A stretch of DNA of 18,775 nt from an uncultured Clostridia bacterium. GTDB lineage: Bacteria; Bacillota; Clostridia; Christensenellales; Aristaeellaceae. The notes beneath the pieces were generated by a model. It was not told the DNA's origin. It was given only the letters and a program-made list of their open reading frames with translations, and ran no database searches. Within the stretch, counting starts at the first letter, position 1, and every line of letters begins with the position of its first letter. Of this stretch, positions 13,113 to 18,775 are shown piece after piece. Both the position numbers and the translations under genes were made by a program. The DNA lies in assembly GCA_934647235.1 (NCBI GenBank), contig CAKUFG010000037.1, positions 1 to 18,775 on the forward strand, written 5' to 3'.

Positions 13113-14375
13113 TTACAGCGGCGCGCGGGCGATATCCGCCCCCAGCGCACGCAGCTTATCCTCAATGCGCTCATACCCGCGCTCAATATAGCTGGGCTCG
13201 TAGATCTCGGTCGTACCCTTGGCCATCAGGCCCGCAATCACCAGCGCCGCGCCCGCGCGCAGATCGGTGGCCGTAACGGGCGCGCCGTAGAGCGCATCCA
13301 CGCCCTCGATGATGGCCGTCTGCTCCACAATGCGCACCTTCGCGCCCATGCGCTGCATTTCCACCAGGTGCTTGAAGCGGTTTTCAAAGATGGTTTCAAT
13401 CACCAGGCTGTCGCCCGCCGCGCAGGTGAGCATGGCGCTCATGGGCTGCTGCAGATCGGTGGGGAAGCCGGGGTATTCCTGCGTTTTGATGTTGACTGCG
13501 CGATGCTGCCGCTCCGCGCGCACGCGGATGGTATCGTCGGTGCTGGTCACCTGCACGCCCATTTCCAGCAGCTTGGCGGTCAGCGCCTCCATATGGGTGG
13601 GAATACAGCCGCGAATGGTCACATCGCCGTGCGTAGCCGCCGCCGCGATCATCAGCGTACCCGTTTCAATCTGATCGGGAATGACGGAATAGCGGCTGCC
13701 GTGCATATAATCCACGCCGCGGATACGGATGGTATCCGTGCCCGCGCCGCGCACACGGCCGCCCATGGAATTAAGGAAGTTCGCCAAGTCCACAATATGC
13801 GGTTCGCGCGCCGCATTATGAATGGTGGTGTTGCCATGCGCCTTGGCGGCGGCCAGCATCACATTGATGGTGCCGCCCACGGTGATGCGGTCAAAGAACA
13901 CATCCGCGCCCACCATATCGCCCTTGGCGTAGATCATGCCGCCGTAATCATCCACCTGCGCGCCCAGGGCACGGAAGCCCTTCACATGCTGCTCAAAGGG
14001 GCGATTGCCGATGGCGCAGCCGCCGGGATAGCCCACCTCGCACTGGCCGCAGCGGCCCAGCAGCGCGCCCCACAGATAATAGCTGGCGCGCATGCGCTGC
14101 GTATACTGATAGGGAACATGAAAGCTGTTTACCGGCCGGGGATCCACCGTCATGCGGCGCGCCTTGGGATCGTAATCCACCTTGGCCCCCAGCAGGTTCA
14201 GCATATCGTAAACCACATGGATATCTTCAATATCGGGCAGGTTTTCCACCACGCAGGGCTCATCACACAAAAGCATTGCGGGAATGACGGCCACGGAGGT
14301 ATTCTTGCCCCCAAACACCGTAGTTTCTCCCCGCAGCGGCGCACCGCCCGTAATCAGCAGCTTGTAGCGATCCAT
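13113..14375 (-). CDS. murA: UDP-N-acetylglucosamine 1-carboxyvinyltransferase (MurA)
   Basis: The first committed enzyme of peptidoglycan synthesis, transferring enolpyruvate from PEP to UDP-GlcNAc in the cytosol; 420 residues, as usual. The two-lobed EPSP-synthase fold is evident. Key sites: GGKN (K24 at the conserved lysine), QRMRASYY, and PGGCAIGNRP with Cys120 at the fosfomycin-binding catalytic position (Cys115 in E. coli), so sensitivity to fosfomycin would be expected. Later GTINVMLAA, TGTLMIAAA, YPGFPTDLQ(Q)P and ENRFKHL match the family. The frame extends to 14669, but the upstream part is antisense to the flippase promoter and start; ATG 14375 has GGAGAG 5 nt upstream. It may be one of two MurA paralogues, common in Bacillota. 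Divergent from the SpoVB-family gene. Confidence 0.95.
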   Translation of the reverse strand: MDRYKLLITGGAPLRGETTVFGGKNTSVAVIPAMLLCDEPCVVENLPDIEDIHVVYDMLNLLGAKVDYDPKARRMTVDPRPVNSFHVPYQYTQRMRASYYLWGALLGRCGQCEVGYPGGCAIGNRPFEQHVKGFRALGAQVDDYGGMIYAKGDMVGADVFFDRITVGGTINVMLAAAKAHGNTTIHNAAREPHIVDLANFLNSMGGRVRGAGTDTIRIRGVDYMHGSRYSVIPDQIETGTLMIAAAATHGDVTIRGCIPTHMEALTAKLLEMGVQVTSTDDTIRVRAERQHRAVNIKTQEYPGFPTDLQQPMSAMLTCAAGDSLVIETIFENRFKHLVEMQRMGAKVRIVEQTAIIEGVDALYGAPVTATDLRAGAALVIAGLMAKGTTEIYEPSYIERGYERIEDKLRALGADIARAPL

Positions 14376-14425
14376 GCACACTCTCCATCCCAGAAGATGA
14401 TTGAAAACAACTGAACAGAACCATC

Positions 14426-14482
14426 CGGGCGCAACGCCCGTGTGGTAACAATTAGTATAACATAATTTGCGTGCAAGTGCAA
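14426..14482 (-). promoter_or_regulatory. murA promoter and leader hairpin
   Basis: On the minus strand TATACT (14454-14459) lies 17 bp from TTGCAC (14477-14482), a weak -35. The predicted start is near 14447. The leader of about 70 nt contains CGGGCG (14426-14431) paired with CGCCCG (14435-14440), loop CAA. No T run follows, so it is not an obvious attenuator. Confidence 0.5.
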
Positions 14483-14564
14483 CCGCAGGCAAAAACAGCC
14501 GTCTTGACGCGGCGCAAAGCATCGTTTTTGCCTCGCCCCCCTTTTCGTTTCGCGCCATTTGCGG

Positions 14565-14570
14565 TATAAT
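14565..14570 (+). promoter_or_regulatory. -10 box upstream of the SpoVB-family gene
   Basis: TATAAT at 14565-14570 lies about 32 bp before the GTG start. The -35 candidate 17 bp upstream (TTTTCG) is poor. The predicted start leaves a leader of about 25 nt carrying the GGGAGG site. Confidence 0.5.
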
Positions 14571-14601
14571 ATAGACTGAGAATATATTGGGAGGCGTTCC
14601 C

Positions 14602-16209
14602 GTGACGCAGAAATCCAAGTCGCTTATCGGCGGCATTTCCATCCTGGGGCTGGCTGGGCTGATCTGCAAGGTGGTCGGCGTGCTCTATCGCATCCCGCTG
14701 GCGGCCTACATCGGCGGCGAGGGCATCGGCATCTATTCCAAGGTCTTTCCCTCCTACAACCTGCTGCTGACCATCTCCTCGGCAGGCATTCCGGTAGCCA
14801 TCTCGCGCATGGTATCGCATTATGTAACGCGCGATGATCCGCGCAACGCCAAGCGCATTTTCGGCGTAGCCATGCCCGCGCTGACGGCGCTGGGGCTGAT
14901 CGCCACCATCCTTTTGATCTGCGGCAGCGGCATGCTGTCCGACCGCTGCGGCACGCCCGAAGCGCGCGGGGGCTATCTGGCCATCGCGCCCAGCCTCTTG
15001 TTTGTGTGCGTCATGAGCGCCTTCCGCGGCTATATGCAGGGGCACCGCATCATGCTGCCCACGGCCATCTCGCAGCTGATCGAGCAGGTAGGCAAGGTAG
15101 GCGTCGCCCTGCCCATGGCCATCTGGGGCATGCGCGCGGGCGGGCCCGCGCTGGGCGCGGCGGGGGCGCTCTTGGGCACCTCCATTGCCGAGGGCGCGGC
15201 TCTGCTGTACATGGCTGTCAAGCACCTGCTCAGCCGCCGTGCCTTCGCCCAGGTGGTGCAGGATGAAAGTGCGGCCGTGCTTTCCCGCAAGCGCATCATC
15301 ATCCGCCTGGCTGCCATCTCCATTCCCATCACCCTGGGCGCGTGCATCGTGCCCCTGGCAGGGTGGATCGACAGCTTTATGCTGACCAACCTGATGGAGG
15401 GCGGCGGCATGGATACTACCGAGGCGCTGGTGCGCTACGGCCTCTACTCCGGCATGGTGCTGACGCTGATCAACGTGCCCACCGCCCTGGCCATGGCCAT
15501 GAGCACCAACCTGGTGCCCGCGATATCCGCCGGCATGGCGCGCGGCGACAAGGACTATGTATCCCGCGAGAGCATCACGGGGCTGCGCATCGCGGCGGTG
15601 ATCGGCTTTCCCTGCGCGGTGGGCATGAGCATTCTGGCCAAGCCCATCCTGTTCCTGTTTTACTCGGGCAGCTACACCGCCGAGCACCTGACCATCGCGG
15701 GCGAGCTGCTGCAGATGAGCGCCATGACCATCGGCCTGTTCACCATGGTGCAGGCCACCAGCGGCATCCTGCAGGGCTGCGGCAAGCAGCGCATTCCCAT
15801 GTATACCCTGCTGGCGGGCGTGGCATGCAAGGTGCTGCTGAACTTCCTGCTGGTGCGCATTCCCGCCCTCAACATCCACGGCGCGCCCATCGCGTCGCTG
15901 GTATGCTACACGGTCAGCATGGCGCCCAACCTCTATTATGTGGTCAAGTACGCCGCGCGGCGCTTCCCGGTGACGGATATTGTGCTGCGCCCGCTGGCGG
16001 CCACGCTGGCCATGGGCGCGGTCGTATGGCTGCTATGGCAAAAGCTGTTTACCGAAAGCTATCTTTCTGCCGGACGCGGAAAGCTGATGATCGCCGTGAT
16101 CGTGTGCGTGGCCGCAGGCATTGCGGTGTACGTTGTGTGCGCGGTGCTGTTCAAGGCCGTGCGCAGCGAGGACCTGCCTGCCCGCCTGCGCCGCCGCGTA
16201 AAGCGCTGA
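14602..16209 (+). CDS. spoVB: SpoVB/MurJ-like MOP-superfamily polysaccharide or lipid flippase
   Basis: A 535-residue integral membrane protein with about 14 predicted helices, in the MOP superfamily with the SpoVB/YabM/YtgP group, which move lipid-linked cell wall or spore cortex precursors. Family-typical tracts: the N-terminal GGISILGLAGLICKVVGVLYRIP, YNLLLTISSAGIPVAISRMVS, FRGYMQGH, INVPTALAMAMSTNLVPAIS and GILQGCGKQRIP. The open frame begins with TTG at 14587, but that codon overlaps the GGGAGG site; GTG 14602 is 7 nt after it and is chosen. It is 16 bp upstream of the MazG gene and then HU, the order seen around yabM-yabN in Bacillota. Which paralogue it is (cortex SpoVB or vegetative YabM) cannot be settled here. 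Confidence 0.87.
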   Translation: MTQKSKSLIGGISILGLAGLICKVVGVLYRIPLAAYIGGEGIGIYSKVFPSYNLLLTISSAGIPVAISRMVSHYVTRDDPRNAKRIFGVAMPALTALGLIATILLICGSGMLSDRCGTPEARGGYLAIAPSLLFVCVMSAFRGYMQGHRIMLPTAISQLIEQVGKVGVALPMAIWGMRAGGPALGAAGALLGTSIAEGAALLYMAVKHLLSRRAFAQVVQDESAAVLSRKRIIIRLAAISIPITLGACIVPLAGWIDSFMLTNLMEGGGMDTTEALVRYGLYSGMVLTLINVPTALAMAMSTNLVPAISAGMARGDKDYVSRESITGLRIAAVIGFPCAVGMSILAKPILFLFYSGSYTAEHLTIAGELLQMSAMTIGLFTMVQATSGILQGCGKQRIPMYTLLAGVACKVLLNFLLVRIPALNIHGAPIASLVCYTVSMAPNLYYVVKYAARRFPVTDIVLRPLAATLAMGAVVWLLWQKLFTESYLSAGRGKLMIAVIVCVAAGIAVYVVCAVLFKAVRSEDLPARLRRRVKR

Positions 16210-16225
16210 AAGGATTGAAGCCATC

Positions 16226-17497
16226 ATGCATCAGATAACCGTCGTCTCCCTGGGCGCGGGCCCGTGCGAGCAATTGACCCTGGGCGCGCTGGAAACGCTG
16301 GAAAAGGCCAAGCGGCTCATCCTGCGCACCGGCGAAACCGACGCCGCCGCCTGCCTGCGCGAGCGCGGACTGCAATTTGAAACACTGGACGATCTGCACG
16401 AGCAGTGCGAGGACTTTGACGATTTCATCGCCGCAGCAGTAGAGTGCGTCAAGCGCGCCGCCGCCCGCGCCAACGCCGTCTATGCCGTGCTGGACGCGAC
16501 CAACGACGAAACCGTGGCCGCTCTGCTGCGTGCCTATCCCGACAACGTGCGTCTGGGCGCAGGCATGCCGCTGTATGCGCCGCTGCTGCAGGCTGCCGGG
16601 GCGCAGCTGCCCGCGCGCATTTGCAGCGCCACCTCGCTGACCGTGCCCGAAACGCAGGACGGCCTGCTGGTGACGGAGATGAACACGCGCCAATTGGCTG
16701 GCGAATGCAAGCTGAAGCTGGCCGCCTGGTATGGCGACGAGGCGGAGGCGCTGTTCTTCCCGCCCGCCAGGACAGCCAGGCGTGAGTTTATCCGCATTCC
16801 GCTATATGAGCTGGATCGCCAGCCGCGCTATGATCACACCGCCGCCGTGTATCTGCCGCCGGTGGAGCTGACGCGCAGGGAACGCTACGATCTATGGGAT
16901 CTCACGCGCGTGCTGCGTCGTCTGCGCGGCGAAAACGGCTGCCCGTGGGATCGGGAGCAGACGCACAGGACGCTGGCGCGCTATCTGATTGAGGAAGCCT
17001 ACGAGACCTCGCAGGCCGTCAATGAAGAGGACTGGGAGCATGTGGCCGAGGAGCTGGGCGACGTGCTGCTGCAGGTGTTCTTCCAGGCGGACATCGGCGC
17101 GCAGTACGGCACCTTTGAATTGAGCGATGTAACCACGGCCATCTGCCGCAAGATGATCGCCCGGCACACGCACATTTTCGGCTCGGCGCACTGCGATACG
17201 GCCGAGGAAGTGGCGCAAAGCTGGGAGCGTATGAAACAGCAGCAGCGCGGGAATAACACAATCGCGTCCATGCTTTCCGACGTATCCGCCGATCTGCCCG
17301 CCCTGCTGCGCGCGGAGAAGGTGCTTAAGAAGCTGCAGGCCAACGGTCTTGATTATCAGGCCCTGCTGGCGGACGATCCCGCCCTGCCGCTGCTGCGCGA
17401 GGTGGATGCCCTGCGCGGGCAGTCCCTGTGCGCCGAGGAAAGCGTGCATCTGGCCTTGAAACGGCTGATAGCAGCCGTGGAAAGGCAGGAAAAATAA
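16226..17497 (+). CDS. mazG: YabN-type MazG nucleotide pyrophosphohydrolase with a degenerate N-terminal methylase domain
   Basis: A 423-residue two-domain protein (B. subtilis YabN is longer, about 490). N-terminal domain (about 1-205) resembles the tetrapyrrole/corrin methylase fold: ITVVSLGAGP, LILRTGE and VYAVLDA. The SAM-site segment normally read as YAVPGHP is replaced by YAVLDATND, so methylase activity is unlikely. The MazG domain (about 225-345) looks intact: GCPWDREQTHRTLARYLIEEAYE and EELGDVLLQVFFQADIG, giving the EExxE and ExxD metal ligands, and KMIARHTHIFG. It hydrolyses NTPs to NMP and pyrophosphate, a house-cleaning role. The start ATG at 16226 has AAAGGA about 11 nt upstream. 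It lies between the flippase and HU genes, probably in one transcript with the flippase. Confidence 0.88.
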   Translation: MHQITVVSLGAGPCEQLTLGALETLEKAKRLILRTGETDAAACLRERGLQFETLDDLHEQCEDFDDFIAAAVECVKRAAARANAVYAVLDATNDETVAALLRAYPDNVRLGAGMPLYAPLLQAAGAQLPARICSATSLTVPETQDGLLVTEMNTRQLAGECKLKLAAWYGDEAEALFFPPARTARREFIRIPLYELDRQPRYDHTAAVYLPPVELTRRERYDLWDLTRVLRRLRGENGCPWDREQTHRTLARYLIEEAYETSQAVNEEDWEHVAEELGDVLLQVFFQADIGAQYGTFELSDVTTAICRKMIARHTHIFGSAHCDTAEEVAQSWERMKQQQRGNNTIASMLSDVSADLPALLRAEKVLKKLQANGLDYQALLADDPALPLLREVDALRGQSLCAEESVHLALKRLIAAVERQEK

Positions 17498-17526
17498 GCA
17501 AATTCGCTGGAAAATCAATGGAAAAC

Positions 17527-17554
17527 TTGACAAGCGGCCAAATCTATGTATACT
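17527..17554 (+). promoter_or_regulatory. Promoter of the HU gene
   Basis: TTGACA (17527-17532), 16-bp spacer, TATACT (17549-17554). This strong promoter gives HU its own transcript, consistent with its high abundance, in addition to any readthrough from mazG. The leader is about 70 nt. Confidence 0.75.
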
Positions 17555-17576
17555 TTACAGGGACCTGAAAAAAACA

Positions 17577-17609
17577 GCCCGTTCTGCGGGCGTTGGCAGC
17601 ATCGCTGCC
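17577..17609 (+). other. Two hairpins in the HU leader
   Basis: GCCCG (17577-17581) pairs with CGGGC (17587-17591), and GGCAGC (17595-17600) pairs with GCTGCC (17604-17609). The second stem ends 7 nt before the AAGGAGG at 17617-17623 and is followed by TTAAAAAA. They may stabilise the message; there is no T tract for termination. Confidence 0.45.
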
Positions 17610-17632
17610 CTTAAAAAAGGAGGAACTGAACC

Positions 17633-17908
17633 ATGAATAAAACTGAACTGATCAACGCCGTCGCCGCCGCCACCGAGCTGAGCCGCAAGGACGCCGACAA
17701 GGCTGTCAACGCCGCGGTGGAAGCCATCGTCGCCGCCCTCAAGGCTGGCGAGAAGGTGCAGATCGTGGGGCTGGGCGGCTTTGAAGTGAAAGAGCGCGCT
17801 GCCCGCGCCGCCCGCAATCCCCGCACCGGCGAAGAAATCCAGATCGCCGCTTCCAAGTCCGTTTCCTTCAAGCCCGGCAAGGCCCTCAAGGACGAAATCA
17901 ACGGCTGA
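17633..17908 (+). CDS. hup: HU-family DNA-binding protein
   Basis: A 91-residue histone-like protein, the usual HU length. It begins MNKTELINAVAAATELSRKDADKAV (dimerisation helices), followed by VGLGGFEVKERAARAARNPRTGE, the beta-arm with the RNPRTGE tip that inserts into the minor groove, and ends FKPGKALKDEI. It binds and bends DNA non-specifically in the nucleoid as a dimer. AAGGAGG ends 9 nt before the ATG. A strong promoter and terminator bracket the gene. In many Clostridia HU follows mazG and precedes a small S4-domain gene (rqcP/hslR); here a terminator and repeats follow instead. Confidence 0.96.
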   Translation: MNKTELINAVAAATELSRKDADKAVNAAVEAIVAALKAGEKVQIVGLGGFEVKERAARAARNPRTGEEIQIAASKSVSFKPGKALKDEING

Positions 17909-17924
17909 TTCAGCAGCAATAAAA

Positions 17925-17964
17925 CGCCCCCGGCTCGCTTCGTTTGAAAAGCAGGCCGGGGGTG
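17925..17964 (+). terminator. Terminator of the HU gene
   Basis: CGCCCCCGGC (17925-17934) pairs with GCCGGGGGTG (17955-17964), 10 bp with one G-T pair; the following bases are TTGTTGTAGG. The stem is strong, the T tract interrupted. Confidence 0.7.
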
Positions 17965-17992
17965 TTGTTGTAGGTTTACGCTAGTAGGGAAC

Positions 17993-18021
17993 GTTACTTT
18001 CTTTTAGCAAAAGAAAGTAAC
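17993..18021. repeat. Perfect 13-bp inverted repeat, 3-nt loop
   Basis: GTTACTTTCTTTT (17993-18005), AGC, AAAAGAAAGTAAC (18009-18021), then AAAGAAACC. It is much longer and more regular than expected by chance and is not followed by a T tract. I recall similar GTTACTTTCTTT/AAAGAAAGTAAC elements between genes in other bacteria, so it may be a dispersed repeat; this is from memory. Confidence 0.75.
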
Positions 18022-18080
18022 AAAGAAACCTGTTTGTGCCGTGAAAGGTGCTTAAATTAAATTGAATGGCTGTTCTGACA

Positions 18081-18201
18081 CGGGGCAGGTGAAAGCCTGA
18101 ACCGCCCGGATGAAAGCAAGCTTTCCTCCGTTCGCTTCCTGCTTTCCCCCTTGGTCTGGCTTCGCCAGCCCTGGCATCCAGCTGCGCTGTCTGCTGCCCC
18201 G
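18081..18201. repeat. 8-bp inverted repeat enclosing a structured stretch
   Basis: CGGGGCAG (18081-18088) and CTGCCCCG (18194-18201) bracket about 105 bp containing smaller hairpins such as CTGGCTTCGCCAG and GAAAGC/GCTTTC. It may be the base of a folded RNA or the eroded ends of an element. Weak evidence. Confidence 0.3.
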
Positions 18202-18334
18202 CGAGCGATAGTTGGGTGCGGGATATAAACGATCAGCGCGCTTCACTGAAGGCTTCTCCTTGGGGAGAAGCTGGCGAATGAAATGAGCCTGATGAGGGGG
18301 CCTGTTACGCGGAAAATCAAGTAATGTGAATATG

Positions 18335-18493
18335 CTGCATTCCCCCTCATCCGTCTCGCTATTCGCTCGACACCTTCTCCCGTTTGGGAGAAGGCTTTCA
18401 TAGTCGTGTGATATACCCCCCGGAAGCCTTCTCCTTGAGGAGAAGGTGCTGAACGCAGTGAAGCGGATGAGGTGTAGCCGCCGCAGCGGCGTT
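18335..18493 (+). repeat. Direct repeat copy 1 (159 bp)
   Basis: Matches 18617-18775 at an offset of 282 bp with two differences seen by eye (18339 A/G and 18416 C/T). It covers a head-to-head pair of hairpin units and the piece between them. Confidence 0.85.
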
Positions 18494-18616
18494 GCTTTTG
18501 GGTTTGGGACATAATAACGGCTGCTGTGCAGCCTCCACCTCACCACCGCCTTCGGCGGAGCCTCTCCTCAAGGAGAAACCTTTTGGTTGGCTGTATTCTC
18601 CAACATACGCAATGCA

Positions 18617-18775
18617 CTGCGTTCCCCCTCATCCGTCTCGCTATTCGCTCGACACCTTCTCCCGTTTGGGAGAAGGCTTTCATAGTCGTGTGATATATCC
18701 CCCGGAAGCCTTCTCCTTGAGGAGAAGGTGCTGAACGCAGTGAAGCGGATGAGGTGTAGCCGCCGCAGCGGCGTT
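18617..18775 (+). repeat. Direct repeat copy 2 (159 bp, reaches the window end)
   Basis: Near-identical to 18335-18493 and cut by the window edge, so the repeat may be longer and further copies may follow. The high identity points to recent duplication or to copying by recombination. Confidence 0.85.

Larger units (their letters stand above)
17965..18775. other. Gene-free, repeat-rich intergenic region to the window end
   Basis: About 810 bp with no credible gene. Open frames here cross hairpin repeats, lack ribosome binding sites and have low-complexity translations. It holds the inverted repeat at 17993-18021, a looser structured stretch at about 18060-18240 and the hairpin array at 18247-18775. 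The next gene lies beyond the window. Confidence 0.7.
18247..18775. repeat. Array of six related hairpin repeat units in mixed orientation
   Basis: Each unit, read in one direction, is a CCTTCTCC-loop-GGAGAAGG stem followed by TG, 15-20 variable bases and GGATGAGG. Units, approximate: 18247-18300 (plus, diverged), 18342-18398 (minus), 18422-18493 (plus, with CCGC/GCGG tail), 18529-18585 (minus, diverged, with CCGCC TTC GGCGG), 18624-18680 (minus), 18704-18775 (plus). The pairs 18342-18493 and 18624-18775 face head-to-head so that CCTCATCC and GGATGAGG can also pair. There is no encoded transposase. This resembles short interspersed palindromic elements of Clostridia and not a CRISPR array. 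Confidence 0.8.

Noticed and set aside
13368..14414. A 348-codon plus-strand frame
   Set aside because: Antisense to murA, whose catalytic motifs are unambiguous; no ribosome binding site.
14452..15879. A 475-codon minus-strand frame
   Set aside because: Antisense to the SpoVB-family gene; the translation is dominated by H, Q, G and A and has no membrane or domain pattern.
15342..16238. A 298-codon plus-strand frame overlapping the flippase
   Set aside because: Another frame of the same strand inside the flippase gene, with a low-complexity H, R, A and G-rich product.
18052..18546. Frames of 80-164 codons in the right-hand repeat region
   Set aside because: They cross hairpin repeat units, differ between near-identical repeat copies and lack ribosome binding sites. 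They arise from the repeats.
18335..18775. CRISPR array
   Set aside because: Units alternate in orientation, are irregularly spaced, and have no uniform 30-40 bp spacers; no cas gene is nearby.

Overview
The window looks like a piece of a GC-rich, spore-forming, anaerobic Clostridia-type chromosome (Bacillota), probably from a gut-like habitat; this is inferred from gene content. The supports are AGGAGG-type ribosome binding sites, near-consensus sigma-A promoters, a SpoVB-family flippase / MazG-YabN / HU cluster of the kind seen in Bacillota, a YtvI-like AI-2E membrane protein, an oligopeptide ABC system, a secreted flavin reductase and a GC-rich interspersed repeat family. I see no rRNA, tRNA, CRISPR array, phage gene or transposase.

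Left part (1-3900): a consensus promoter drives a short, apparently non-coding transcript that ends in a strong terminator (about 195-360). Next, on the minus strand, come a LysR regulator (2799-3722), a UlaG-like metallo-beta-lactamase-fold hydrolase (1799-2584) and a LarA-family nickel-dependent hydroxyacid racemase (533-1783). The last two are 15 bp apart and look like an operon, possibly for processing a lactone or 2-hydroxy acid.

Middle part (3900-8240): a plus-strand peptide/nickel-type ABC operon encodes permease B, permease C, ATPase D and ATPase F. It is damaged at its 5' end. Permease B has lost its N-terminal membrane segment, has an in-frame TAG, and is joined head-to-head with the 3' remnant of an unrelated minus-strand gene. 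No substrate-binding protein gene is present. A 14-bp hairpin terminator separates the operon from a convergent gene.

Redox locus (8241-11034): a secreted FMN/FAD reductase of the urocanate/fumarate-reductase superfamily is divergent from a LysR regulator. Two near-perfect promoters interleave in the 160-bp gap around a small palindrome, a layout suited to LysR control.

Right part (11035-17908): an AI-2E/YtvI-like transporter; a minus-strand operon of murA and a J-domain/TPR protein; and a plus-strand cluster of SpoVB-family flippase, YabN-type MazG and HU. MurA and the flippase, both linked to cell-wall precursor metabolism, share a divergent promoter region.

The last 810 bp (17965-18775) contain no credible gene. 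They hold a perfect 13-bp inverted repeat and an array of six related hairpin units in alternating orientation, including a 159-bp near-identical direct duplication that runs off the window end.
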